Positions 33,204 through 41,132 of a DNA stretch of 64,000 bases are shown one piece after another. Below the pieces are notes generated by a model that saw only the letters and a list, made by a program, of their open reading frames with translations, was not told the DNA's origin and searched no databases. A program made the position numbers and the translations under genes. Origin of the DNA: Allocoprobacillus sp002160865 (lineage in GTDB: Bacteria; Bacillota_I; Bacilli_A; Erysipelotrichales; Coprobacillaceae); the NCBI RefSeq assembly GCF_042850985.1, contig NZ_AP031415.1, positions 1,302,001 through 1,366,000 on the forward strand, written 5' to 3'. Numbering within the stretch: the stretch's first letter is position 1; each line of letters begins with the position of its first letter.

Positions 33204-34302
33204 AATTTCATTATTATTGAAAAAAGAAGGTTCAAAATCTTTTGCTTCATCTTTGATTGCTATTGCTTTAGGACTTCTTTTTGGATTTGTTATTATTTTA
33301 ATTGCCAATCCACAAGATGCTCTTGAAGGATTGAAATTACTTTTAACAGGTGGCTTTTATCGTGGTGCAAAAAGTTTAGGACAAGTTTTCTATTTGGCTG
33401 TGCCCATTATGATGACTGGACTTTCTGTAGCCTTTGCTTTTAAATGTGGTGAATTTAATATTGGAACTCCGGGACAATATATTGTTGGTGCTTTTACTGC
33501 TGTTTTCATTGCATTAAAATGTACTTTTATTCCACAGTCTATTTTATGGCTTGTTTGTATTATTGCTGCAGGAATTGCTGGGGCTTTATGGGCTGTTATT
33601 CCTGGTGTCTTGAAAGCTTATCGTAATGTCAATGTCGTTATTTCATGTATTATGTGTAATTATATTGGTATGTTACTTGTTATTGAAGGTATTAAAGCAA
33701 CGATTTATAATCCTGCTGGTGCTGAATCTTATTCTGTTCCTGCCGATAAAGCGATTCCTGCTTTTGGTCTTGATAAAATATTCCCTGATTCTAATATTAA
33801 CTTTGGAATTATCATTGCCATTTTATTATGCGTTGTTGCTTATATTATCATGAATAAGACAACTTTTGGTTATGAATTAAAAGCTTGTGGTTATAATCCA
33901 AATGCCGCTAAATATGCTGGTATGAATGAGAAAAAATGTATTATTATGTCAATGGCTATTGCTGGTTTTTTCTCTGGTGTTGGAGGAGCTATTGCTTATT
34001 TATCTGGGACAGGAAAAACTTTAGCTATTTCCGAAGCATTACCAGCTGAAGGTTTTAATGGGATTCCAGTTGCTTTATTAGGTTTTAATAATCCAATAGG
34101 ATGTATTTTTGCAGCTTTATTTATTGGATATATTAATGTTGGTGGAAACTACATGCGATCATTAAATATTGCTATTGAAGTCATTGATATTATTGTAGCT
34201 TCTATTATTTACTTCAGTTCGTTTACTTTATTTATTAAAATGATTTTTAGTAAGTTAAAAAATAAAAAAGAAAAAATAACAGAAGGAGGGCATGAATCAT
34301 GA
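33193..34302 (+). CDS. nucleoside ABC importer permease (NupP-like)
   Basis: Membrane subunit of the nucleoside importer, 369 residues with about eight to ten helices, of the branched-chain amino acid/sugar permease (BPD_transp_2) family. Typical segments include FKCGEFNIGTPGQYIVGAF, the cytoplasmic ELKACGYNPNAAKYAGM, which resembles the ATPase-contact loop, and ISEALPAEGFNGIPVALLG. The start is ATG 33193 with GAGGTG six bases upstream inside the ATPase gene, overlapping it by 11 bases. Depends on the ATPase whose gene carries the in-frame stop. It overlaps the next permease by four bases. Confidence 0.92.
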   Translation: MKNKISLLLKKEGSKSFASSLIAIALGLLFGFVIILIANPQDALEGLKLLLTGGFYRGAKSLGQVFYLAVPIMMTGLSVAFAFKCGEFNIGTPGQYIVGAFTAVFIALKCTFIPQSILWLVCIIAAGIAGALWAVIPGVLKAYRNVNVVISCIMCNYIGMLLVIEGIKATIYNPAGAESYSVPADKAIPAFGLDKIFPDSNINFGIIIAILLCVVAYIIMNKTTFGYELKACGYNPNAAKYAGMNEKKCIIMSMAIAGFFSGVGGAIAYLSGTGKTLAISEALPAEGFNGIPVALLGFNNPIGCIFAALFIGYINVGGNYMRSLNIAIEVIDIIVASIIYFSSFTLFIKMIFSKLKNKKEKITEGGHES

Positions 34303-35261
34303 GTATTGTTTATTTCTTATTTGCCCAAACTTTATTGTTTGCTATCCCGTTATTAGTTGTTGCTTTGGGTGGTATGTTTTCAGAACGCAGTGGGGTTATT
34401 AATATTGCTCTGGAAGGAATTATGATTCTTGGTGGTTTCTTTGGTGTTTTCTTTATGAATTATATGCAGACACATCAAATCATGAGTGGTCAGGCATTAT
34501 TGTTAGTCGCTTTACTTATTTCAGGTATTGTAGGAGCACTCTTTTCACTTCTTCATGCTTTTGCTTCTATTCATCTTAAAGCAGATCAGACAATTAGTGG
34601 GACAGCTTTAAACTTGTTTGCTCCTGCATTTGGTTTATTTATTGCAAAGACAATTCAAGATGGTGTTCAAAGTGTCATGTTTGAAAATCAATTTAGAATT
34701 GTAGAAGTTCCTATTTTATCACAAATTCCAATTCTTGGAGATTTATTCTTTAAAAATTGTTATTTAACAACTTTTATTGGTTTACTGATTTTAGTGATTT
34801 CTTATGTTTTCTTAATGAAAACAAAGACTGGTTTACGACTGAGATCATGTGGAGAAAATCCACAGGCTTCTGATGCGGCTGGTATTAGTGTATATAAAAT
34901 GCGTTATTTAGGTGTTGTGATTTCTGGTTTTCTAGCTGGAGTTGGGGGATTAATTTATATCTTACCAATTAGTACCGAATTTAACTGTAATGTGGCTGGA
35001 TATGGTTTCTTGGCATTAGCTGTGTTGATTTTTGGGAATTGGAAGCCTTGGCGTATTGCAGGTGCTGCTTTCTTCTTTGGAGCAACAAAAACGATTGCAT
35101 ATACATATACATCTATTCCTTTTTTAGCAACACTTTCACTACCAGCAACAGCTTATAAATTAATACCATATGTAGCGACGCTTATTTTATTAGCCTTTAC
35201 TTCTAAACATTCTGCAGCACCTCGTGCTGAGGGAGAACCGTTTGATAAAGGAAAACGTTAA
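34299..35261 (+). CDS. nucleoside ABC importer permease (NupQ-like)
   Basis: Second membrane subunit, 320 residues with eight or more helices. Family segments are FSERSGVINIALEGIMILGGFFG near residue 28, HLKADQTISGTALN near 87, the cytoplasmic GLRLRSCGENPQASDAAGISV near 182 and the closing GYGFLALAVLIFGNWKP. The ATG overlaps the preceding stop (ATGA), indicating coupled synthesis with NupP. A terminator directly after the stop ends the operon before the peptidase pair. Confidence 0.92.
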   Translation: MSIVYFLFAQTLLFAIPLLVVALGGMFSERSGVINIALEGIMILGGFFGVFFMNYMQTHQIMSGQALLLVALLISGIVGALFSLLHAFASIHLKADQTISGTALNLFAPAFGLFIAKTIQDGVQSVMFENQFRIVEVPILSQIPILGDLFFKNCYLTTFIGLLILVISYVFLMKTKTGLRLRSCGENPQASDAAGISVYKMRYLGVVISGFLAGVGGLIYILPISTEFNCNVAGYGFLALAVLIFGNWKPWRIAGAAFFFGATKTIAYTYTSIPFLATLSLPATAYKLIPYVATLILLAFTSKHSAAPRAEGEPFDKGKR

Positions 35262-35290
35262 GATCAAGAGAATCTCTTGGTCTTTTTTAT
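35260..35290 (+). terminator. terminator of the nucleoside importer operon
   Basis: Stem AAGATCAAGA/TCTTGGTCTT (one wobble), GAATC loop and T-run, beginning at the stop codon. Confidence 0.82.
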
Positions 35291-35345
35291 TTTAATTTGT
35301 AGAAATTTGAGTATAATATATGTGTATAAGAATTGGAGGTTATTT

Positions 35346-36620
35346 ATGGAAAACGTCTATCAAATGGCGGGATATACTTTACATCTTATCCCAACAAAAA
35401 AATTTAAAACAATGACCATTTCATTAAGATTACAAAGTCCATTATTGAAAGAAACAACAACAATAAGAACACTATTGACATTTGTCTTAATGGCAGCCAC
35501 TCAAGATTATCCATCGACACAGTCTTTAGCGACTTATTTAGATGAAAATTATGGGGCAAGTTTATCAACACATATTACAACGAAAGGGCAATCACATATT
35601 ATCAATGTTGCGACAAGTTTTGTTAATGATGCTTATTTACCATCACCAGAACATCTTCTGGAAAAACAGTTACAATTAATCAGTGACCTATTTTATCACC
35701 CTTATCTTGACAATGATGGTTTTCATCCATCTATTGTGCAATTAAAGAAAAAAGAACTTCAAGAAAAACTACAGGCTAACAAGGATGATAAATTTTCTTA
35801 TTCATTAGACAAATTATTTGAATACATGGGTAGAGGACAAGTGCTAGGTATTCCAAGTACAGGATATGAAGAAGAAATTCAAAAAATTACATCTCAACAA
35901 CTTTATCAATATCTTCAAAAATGTATTAAAGAAGATGAAAAACATGTCTATGTGGTAGGAGATTTACCTGATGGCATTGTCAATGTTTTTGAACGTATTT
36001 TAAAGTTTCCTTCTCATTGTCATGATTATCCTTCAGCTTATATTTTTGAAAGTCCCCGTCAAGATTTACTTGAAGTCATTGAAAAACAGGATATTACACA
36101 ATCAAAATTAAATCTAGGTTATCAGATTCAATGTAATTTTACATCACCATTTCATTATGCCTTTACAGTATTTAATGCTATTTTTGGTGGTTTTTCACAA
36201 TCACGCCTTTTTAAGGTTGTAAGGGAGAAACATAGTTTATGTTATTATGTGTCTTCAAGCTATGACGCATTTAATGGAATGATGATTGTTAATGCAGGTA
36301 TTGAAGCCAATGATTATCGTAAAACATTACATCTTATTGGAGAGCAATTAGCCGATATCCAAGCTGGTCATGTTAATAATGATGAGCTGTATCTGGCTAA
36401 AATAATGCTTGTCAATGCCTTGAAAAAAACAAATGATGAAGCAGGAAGCATAATTGCTTTAGCTTATAATCGTGATATTACACATATTCGTGAAACAAGT
36501 GAAGAATATATTGAAAAATTAATGAATGTAACTTTAGAAGAAATTGTAGATGTTGCTAAAAAGGTGAAATTAGATACAATTTACTTCCTTACAGGAAAGG
36601 AGTTCCATGAAAGTCATTAA
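35346..36620 (+). CDS. ymfF: M16-family peptidase homologue without zinc motif (YmfF-like)
   Basis: A 424-residue insulinase-fold protein, the partner of the YmfH-like peptidase that follows. The two M16 half-domains are recognisable: SLATYLDENYGASLSTHITTKG near residue 57, and the second half with GGFSQSRLFKVVREKHSLCYYVSSSYDAFNG near 279. The zinc-binding HxxEH motif is absent, so it is likely the non-catalytic chain of a heterodimer, as in other paired M16 proteins. The start is ATG 35346 with TTGGAGG upstream; the longer in-frame start at 35277 lies in the upstream terminator. It overlaps ymfH by 14 bases. In Bacillus this pair follows spoIIIE. Confidence 0.87.
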   Translation: MENVYQMAGYTLHLIPTKKFKTMTISLRLQSPLLKETTTIRTLLTFVLMAATQDYPSTQSLATYLDENYGASLSTHITTKGQSHIINVATSFVNDAYLPSPEHLLEKQLQLISDLFYHPYLDNDGFHPSIVQLKKKELQEKLQANKDDKFSYSLDKLFEYMGRGQVLGIPSTGYEEEIQKITSQQLYQYLQKCIKEDEKHVYVVGDLPDGIVNVFERILKFPSHCHDYPSAYIFESPRQDLLEVIEKQDITQSKLNLGYQIQCNFTSPFHYAFTVFNAIFGGFSQSRLFKVVREKHSLCYYVSSSYDAFNGMMIVNAGIEANDYRKTLHLIGEQLADIQAGHVNNDELYLAKIMLVNALKKTNDEAGSIIALAYNRDITHIRETSEEYIEKLMNVTLEEIVDVAKKVKLDTIYFLTGKEFHESH

Positions 36621-37893
36621 ATATCCAACACTTAAAGAAACACTTTATTTTGAAGAAATGCCTAATGGCTTAAAAGTTTATCTCTTACCTAAAGTAGGTT
36701 TTTCCAAAACTTATGGTTTATTTTCAACACGTTTTGGCTCTGTAGATACGACTTTTGTTCCTTTGCATGAACAAGACATGATAAAGGTTCCAGATGGTAT
36801 TGCCCATTTTCTGGAACATAAGATGTTCGAGATGGAAGATGGTGATGCCAGTGAAGCATTTGCTAAACTTGGGGCAAGTACGAATGCCTTCACATCATCA
36901 TCACGTACAGCGTATTTATTTAGTACAACTAGTCATGAAAAAGAATGTATTGAATTATTACTTGATTTTGTACAAGACATTTATTTGACAGATGAGAATG
37001 TAGAAAAAGAAAAAGGAATTATTAACCAAGAAATTGGAATGTATGATGATGATCCAGATTGGCGTTGTTATTTTGGAAGTATCCAAAATTTATATCAGCA
37101 TCATCCTGTTAAAATTGATATTGCAGGAACTGTAGAAACAGTTGCTTCTATTGATAAAGCAACATTAGAAAAATGTTATCATACGTTCTATCATCCTAGT
37201 CAAATGATGTTATTTGTGGTTGGTCATATTAACCCTGATGAAATCATGAAGCTGATTCAAGACAATCAACAACAAAAACATTTTTCTAAGGAAAATCCAA
37301 TCCAAAGAGCTGTTGTGAACGAACCTTTAGATGTTGCTCAAAAAGAGGCTGTTTTACATATGGATGTAACAATGCCAAAAATCATTGTGTCTATGAAAAT
37401 CAACACGATTTTAACAAAGCCTCAAGAACGTTTAAAAAGAGAACTGGCTATGAATTTATTCCTTGATATTTTCTTTGCAAAAAGTTCATCTTTATATGAT
37501 GAATGGTTAAATGAAGAATTAATTAATGATAGTTTTAGTGCTCAATTTACCCAGGAAAGAGATTATTGTTTTTTACAAATTGGGGGAGATACACTTTACC
37601 CAGAACAATTAAAAGAGAAGATTCTTTATTTTATAGAACATATTCATGAATATGATATTCGTCAAGAAGATTTTTTACGTTTAAAGAAAAAAACAATGGG
37701 TATCATGATATCTTTATTTAATAGTCCTGAAAGTATTGCGAATATGTTTAGTCGTTATTATTTTGAAGGAATTATGATTTTTGATCTTATTGATTGTTTA
37801 AATGCTTTAACAATGGATGATTTAATGTCTTTAAGGGATTTATTTGATGAACATTATGCGACTTCATTTACTATTTTGCCACAAATTCAATAA
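36607..37893 (+). CDS. ymfH: M16-family zinc peptidase (YmfH-like)
   Basis: Catalytic member of the M16 pair, 428 residues. The inverted zinc motif HxxEH is present as HFLEH (near residue 63) in GIAHFLEHKMFE, and the distal zinc ligand lies in KEKGIINQEIGMY about 75 residues later. LYDEWLNEELINDSFSAQF marks the second half-domain. It overlaps ymfF, so the two are coupled and presumably form one chamber. The substrate is unknown; bacterial M16 pairs process peptides or small proteins. No clear terminator is seen after it before the promoter of the next RNA. Confidence 0.9.
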   Translation: MKVIKYPTLKETLYFEEMPNGLKVYLLPKVGFSKTYGLFSTRFGSVDTTFVPLHEQDMIKVPDGIAHFLEHKMFEMEDGDASEAFAKLGASTNAFTSSSRTAYLFSTTSHEKECIELLLDFVQDIYLTDENVEKEKGIINQEIGMYDDDPDWRCYFGSIQNLYQHHPVKIDIAGTVETVASIDKATLEKCYHTFYHPSQMMLFVVGHINPDEIMKLIQDNQQQKHFSKENPIQRAVVNEPLDVAQKEAVLHMDVTMPKIIVSMKINTILTKPQERLKRELAMNLFLDIFFAKSSSLYDEWLNEELINDSFSAQFTQERDYCFLQIGGDTLYPEQLKEKILYFIEHIHEYDIRQEDFLRLKKKTMGIMISLFNSPESIANMFSRYYFEGIMIFDLIDCLNALTMDDLMSLRDLFDEHYATSFTILPQIQ

Positions 37894-37932
37894 AGAAGTA
37901 AAAGACATTTCATAGAATGAAAGATTTCACTA

Positions 37933-37960
37933 TTTACACAATCAAATTTTATGTTATAAT
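37933..37960 (+). promoter_or_regulatory. promoter of the ynzC leader RNA
   Basis: TTTACA (37933-37938), 16-base spacer, TATAAT (37955-37960). The predicted start at about 37967 coincides with the first base of the structured RNA. Confidence 0.82.
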
Positions 37961-37966
37961 GTGATT

Positions 37967-38129
37967 GACCTAAGAGATATATGTATTTCCTACACGATAG
38001 ATAAGGGAATCTGACTGTTGTCTAATGGTGTTGAAAACCTGTCACGAATAGGGATCCTAAAATTAGACACAAGATACCCACCTGCATATACCAGGGATTA
38101 ATCTAAAAAACTCTTAGGTTTTTCTTTTT
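37967..38129 (+). ncRNA. structured RNA of unknown family upstream of ynzC
   Basis: About 160 bases fold into a closed, branched shape. The outer stem is CCTAAGAG (37969-37976) with CTCTTAGG (38111-38118), and a second helix is TATATGTA (37978-37985) with TGCATATA (38083-38090). There is a hairpin TTTCC/GGGAA (37986-38009) and a perfect 8-bp stem TGTCTAAT/ATTAGACA (38019-38069) capping a sub-domain. A T-rich run (38119-38129) follows the outer stem, and the ynzC ribosome binding site starts at once. It begins at a predicted transcription start. This is the layout of a terminator-controlled riboswitch-type leader or of a small RNA such as 6S. No riboswitch, T-box or SRP consensus I know is visible. 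Confidence 0.6.
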
Positions 38130-38141
38130 GAGGAGGAAAGC

Positions 38142-38369
38142 ATGGAAAAAATAACTGATGAAATGATTCATGAAATTAATGAACTTGCCAGAAAAAGCAA
38201 AACAGTTGGTCTTAGCGAAAAAGAGAAAAAAAGACAGCAGGAATTACGCCAGGAATATTTGCGTTTGTTTAGAAAAGGTTTTCAACAACAACTTCAAAAT
38301 GTTAAAGTTGTCGATCCTCAAGGACATGATGTCACACCTTCTCTACGTCAAAAAACAAAGAAATGTTAG
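38142..38369 (+). CDS. ynzC: DUF896/YnzC-family protein
   Basis: A 75-residue cytosolic protein of the DUF896 family. The N-terminal half is a helical hairpin (EMIHEINELARKSKTVGLSEKEKKRQQELRQEYL in outline), and the family ends in VKVVDPQGHDVTP, present here. B. subtilis YnzC lies in the SOS-controlled yneA-yneB-ynzC operon before tkt, the same neighbour as here, but yneA and yneB are missing. It is preceded by GAGGAGGAAAG and by the structured leader RNA. Function unknown. Confidence 0.88.
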   Translation: MEKITDEMIHEINELARKSKTVGLSEKEKKRQQELRQEYLRLFRKGFQQQLQNVKVVDPQGHDVTPSLRQKTKKC

Positions 38370-38386
38370 AATATGTCAAAACTTGT

Positions 38387-38414
38387 TTGATATTCATATG
38401 TTTTTGTGTATAAT
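38387..38414 (+). promoter_or_regulatory. promoter of tkt
   Basis: TTGATA, 16-base spacer, TATAAT (38409-38414), 33 bases before the tkt start. Confidence 0.78.
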
Positions 38415-38427
38415 GTTAGTGTGTTAT

Positions 38428-38449
38428 AAGGAGGAAAAATGAGATAATG
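38428..38449 (+). promoter_or_regulatory. tkt ribosome binding site with a two-codon mini-ORF
   Basis: AAGGAGG (38428-38434) is four bases before an ATG (38439) that opens the mini-ORF ATG AGA TAA. Its stop overlaps the tkt ATG at 38447 (TAATG). The tkt start itself is 12 bases from the site. Translation of tkt may depend on reinitiation or compete with the mini-ORF. Confidence 0.65.
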
Positions 38450-40420
38450 AATCAATCTGAACTATCAATTGCAGCAATTAGGTCACTTGGGATAGATATG
38501 ATTAATAAAGCAAATTCTGGGCATCCGGGAATGGTGCTGGGATCTGCTCCTGCTTTATATTCTTTATTTACAAAAGAATTAAAAGTCTTTCCATTACATT
38601 CTCAATGGCTTAATCGTGATCGTTTTGTTTTAGCAAGTGGACATGCATCTTCATTATTATATAGTTTATTACATCTATCTGGTTTCCAGTTAACAATGGA
38701 TGATTTAAAACAGTTTAGACAATGGGGAAGCTGTACACCAGGACATCCAGAAGTGGAATTAACAGATGGTGTGGATGCTTCTAGTGGGCCTTTAGGACAA
38801 GGTATTCCTATGGCAGTAGGAATGGCAATGGCTGAAGCTTTTTTAGCATCTCGATACAATCAAAAAGATTATGATGTGATTGATCATCATACCTATGTTT
38901 TATGTGGTGATGGTGATATGCAAGAAGGTGTAACTTATGAAGCATCTTCTTTAGCAGGACATCTTTCTTTAGGTAAACTGATTGTTCTTTATGATGCTAA
39001 TAATGTGACTTTGGATGGACCTTTGAATTACTCTTTTAGTGAGGATGTCAAAAAACGTTATGAAGCCATGAACTGGCAAGTCATCAAGGTAGAAGATGGT
39101 AATGATTACGAAGCCATCGCAAAAGCAATCAAAAAAGCTAAAAAAGAAATTTATAAACCATCTTTAATTATTGTGAATACTATTATTGGTTTTGGTTCCC
39201 AAAATCAAGGAACAAGTAAAGTTCATGGAGCACCTCTTGGTGAAGAAGATGGACAATTTGCAAAGAAGCAGTATGGTTATGAATATGATCCATTCTTCAT
39301 ACCAGATGAAGTTTATGAAGATTTTCAAAAGAATGTTTTCAATCGTGGAAAACGTGCTTACAATAAATGGAATAAAATGATGGATTCATATAAAGAAGCA
39401 TATCCAGATTTGTATCAGGAATTATTTCAAAATATCAATGACGAATATGCTTTTGATGAAGAAGCATTTATGCAAGAATATCAGGATGGGATAAGTGAGG
39501 CAACACGCATCACAAGTGAAAAGCTCATTAATGCTATTGCGGCACAGAACCCAACATTTTTATCTGGAACAGCTGATTTAGCTTCTTCAACAAAAACAAT
39601 TATAAAAAATGCTGAACGTTTCAGCTGTGAAAATTATGGTGGACGTAATTTATTCTTTGGTATTCGTGAATTTGCAATGGTTGCTATTATGAATGGAATG
39701 GCATTGCATAAAGGAATAAAAGTAGCCGCTGGTGGATTTATGGTTTTCAGTGATTACTTTAAAGCTGCGTTAAGAATGTCTTCCTTGATGAAATTACCAA
39801 TTATTTTACCACTTTCACATGATTCAATTGCTGTAGGAGAAGATGGACCTACTCATCAACCTGTAGAGCAATTAGCGATGTTACGTTCAATTCCAAATAT
39901 TCAAGTGATCAGATCAGCAGATGCTTATGAAATGTGTGCAGCATGGAAAAAAGCAGTAGAAACAAATGATCGTCCAACAGCACTCATTTTAACAAGACAA
40001 AATGTAACAAACTTTACTCATGCAACATATGATGATGTTTGTCATGGCGCTTACATTGTTTCTAAAGAAAAGGGACAATTAGATGGTATTTTGATTGCAA
40101 CAGGAAGCGAACTGGAATTAGCAATGAAAGCTCAGGAAGCTTTATATCAACAAGGTCATGATGTTCGTGTGGTTTCTATGCCTTCAATGGAACTTTTTGA
40201 TGCGCAGGATGAAGCCTATAAAGAAATGATTTTACCATCAAATATCAGAAAACGTGTAGTTATTGAAATGGCATGTGATTTTGGATGGCATAAATATGCT
40301 GGTTTAGATGGAAAAGTGATTTCTGTTAATCAGTTTGGAGCAAGTGCTCCAGCAGCTGTGGTCATTGAAAAATATGGATTTACTGTTGATCATCTTGTAG
40401 AAACTTATTTATCGCTTTAA
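38447..40420 (+). CDS. tkt: transketolase
   Basis: Thiamine-diphosphate enzyme transferring two-carbon ketol units in the non-oxidative pentose phosphate pathway. The 657 residues include the cofactor motif LCGDGDMQEGVTYEA near residue 151 (GDGxxxEG), the catalytic histidine segments NSGHPGMVLG and GPLGQGI, and the pyrimidine domain GIREFAMVAIMNGMALH near 404 with its Glu. A transketolase C-terminal domain with VVSMPSMELFDAQ is also present. It has its own promoter and an unusual ribosome binding site with a two-codon ORF in front. Between ynzC and a yneE/yneF-type pair, as in Bacillus. Confidence 0.96.
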   Translation: MNQSELSIAAIRSLGIDMINKANSGHPGMVLGSAPALYSLFTKELKVFPLHSQWLNRDRFVLASGHASSLLYSLLHLSGFQLTMDDLKQFRQWGSCTPGHPEVELTDGVDASSGPLGQGIPMAVGMAMAEAFLASRYNQKDYDVIDHHTYVLCGDGDMQEGVTYEASSLAGHLSLGKLIVLYDANNVTLDGPLNYSFSEDVKKRYEAMNWQVIKVEDGNDYEAIAKAIKKAKKEIYKPSLIIVNTIIGFGSQNQGTSKVHGAPLGEEDGQFAKKQYGYEYDPFFIPDEVYEDFQKNVFNRGKRAYNKWNKMMDSYKEAYPDLYQELFQNINDEYAFDEEAFMQEYQDGISEATRITSEKLINAIAAQNPTFLSGTADLASSTKTIIKNAERFSCENYGGRNLFFGIREFAMVAIMNGMALHKGIKVAAGGFMVFSDYFKAALRMSSLMKLPIILPLSHDSIAVGEDGPTHQPVEQLAMLRSIPNIQVIRSADAYEMCAAWKKAVETNDRPTALILTRQNVTNFTHATYDDVCHGAYIVSKEKGQLDGILIATGSELELAMKAQEALYQQGHDVRVVSMPSMELFDAQDEAYKEMILPSNIRKRVVIEMACDFGWHKYAGLDGKVISVNQFGASAPAAVVIEKYGFTVDHLVETYLSL

Positions 40421-40444
40421 GAACCTGATACAGGTTCTTTTTTT
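40419..40444 (+). terminator. terminator of tkt
   Basis: Perfect 9-bp stem AAGAACCTG/CAGGTTCTT with an ATA loop and T-run; starts in the stop codon. Confidence 0.9.
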
Positions 40445-40491
40445 GACAGGATTTGCTATGGATATGAGTTATAATTGATATGGTGATGAAA

Positions 40492-40842
40492 ATGAAATAT
40501 AAAATTGTATGTATTAAAGAACAATATATTGATTTAGCTCAAAAATATCCTTCTTTTTTAATGGCAATCTATCAAAATCAGGATAATATGTATAAAACAA
40601 AACAAGTGGAACTTATTTTTTCTAATATGTCTGATGAAAAAGAAAAAATTCTTCACGCTATTCAATCACGCGAAGATTATTCTTATTATCATGGAATACA
40701 TCAGCTCACAAATCCTATTACAGGTGAAAAAATGTTGATGACTATGAATGAATTTGATTTAAATATTGAAGAAAAAGGAGAACGTCATGATTTATTTAAT
40801 ATCATATCGTCTTTTTCAAAAAACTTTTATATGATATATTGA
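40492..40842 (+). CDS. candidate SirA-like sporulation inhibitor of replication
   Basis: A 116-residue cytosolic protein I would not recognise from motifs alone. Its position between tkt and yneF is that of B. subtilis yneE (sirA), whose product binds DnaA to block replication initiation at sporulation entry. The N-terminus YKIVCIKEQYIDLAQKYPSF resembles the start of SirA in spacing (I-K-E-x-aromatic, then an aromatic-rich helix), and the aromatic-rich C-terminal part is also compatible. It is shorter than SirA (148 residues) and divergent. The start is ATG 40492 after GGTGATGAAA; ATG 40480 lies before that site. TTGACA at 40443 and TATAAT at 40470 are 21 bases apart, too far for a normal promoter. 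Confidence 0.5.
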   Translation: MKYKIVCIKEQYIDLAQKYPSFLMAIYQNQDNMYKTKQVELIFSNMSDEKEKILHAIQSREDYSYYHGIHQLTNPITGEKMLMTMNEFDLNIEEKGERHDLFNIISSFSKNFYMIY

Positions 40843-40849
40843 AATCATT

Positions 40850-40878
40850 TTGCAAAAAGCATAAAATTATGCTATAAT
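40850..40878 (+). promoter_or_regulatory. yneF promoter with palindromic spacer
   Basis: TTGCAA, 17-base spacer, extended -10 TGCTATAAT (40873-40878 for TATAAT). An inverted repeat AGCATAA-AA-TTATGCT occupies 40858-40873 between the two elements, either an operator or a weak terminator of the preceding gene. Confidence 0.7.
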
Positions 40879-40907
40879 ATTTTGGTAGTTGAATGGAGGA
40901 TAGAAAG

Positions 40908-41108
40908 ATGTTATATGGCGTTTTAGGACTTTTAATAGGTCTTGTTATAGGATTCTTTGCTGCCCGTTATTTCTTCAAGAAGAACTTAAGAAAGAATCCA
41001 CCAATTAATGAAAAAATGATTCGTGCTATGTTCATGGAAATGGGACGTAAACCAAATGAAACACAAATCAAACGAATTATGAAAAGCATTAATGATCAGT
41101 ATAAATAA
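40908..41108 (+). CDS. yneF: YneF-family (UPF0154) small membrane protein
   Basis: A 66-residue protein with one N-terminal membrane helix (YGVLGLLIGLVIGFFAARYFF) and a conserved cytoplasmic part (NPPINEKMIRAMFMEMGRKP and a basic C-terminal helix). This is the full layout of UPF0154/YneF, a widespread Firmicute protein of unknown role. The start is ATG 40908 after GGAGGA; the ATG at 40893 is in front of that site. It lies after tkt and the SirA-like gene, matching the Bacillus order. A short terminator-like hairpin follows. Confidence 0.92.
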   Translation: MLYGVLGLLIGLVIGFFAARYFFKKNLRKNPPINEKMIRAMFMEMGRKPNETQIKRIMKSINDQYK

Positions 41109-41127
41109 GGGGATTCCCTTATTTTTT
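41107..41127 (+). terminator. terminator of yneF
   Basis: Short stem AAGGG/CCCTT with a GATT loop and T-run, starting inside the yneF stop and ending five bases before the next ATG. Confidence 0.65.
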
Positions 41128-41132
41128 CGTAT

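Noticed and set aside
37967..38129. T-box, SRP RNA, tmRNA or known riboswitch
   Set aside because: No T-box AGGGTGG/antiterminator sequence, SRP GGAAG loop, tmRNA peptide tag or riboswitch core I know is visible; length is also wrong for tmRNA and RNase P RNA.
40443..40475. TTGACA and TATAAT before the SirA-like gene as a normal promoter
   Set aside because: The spacing is 21 bases, too long for a standard housekeeping promoter.
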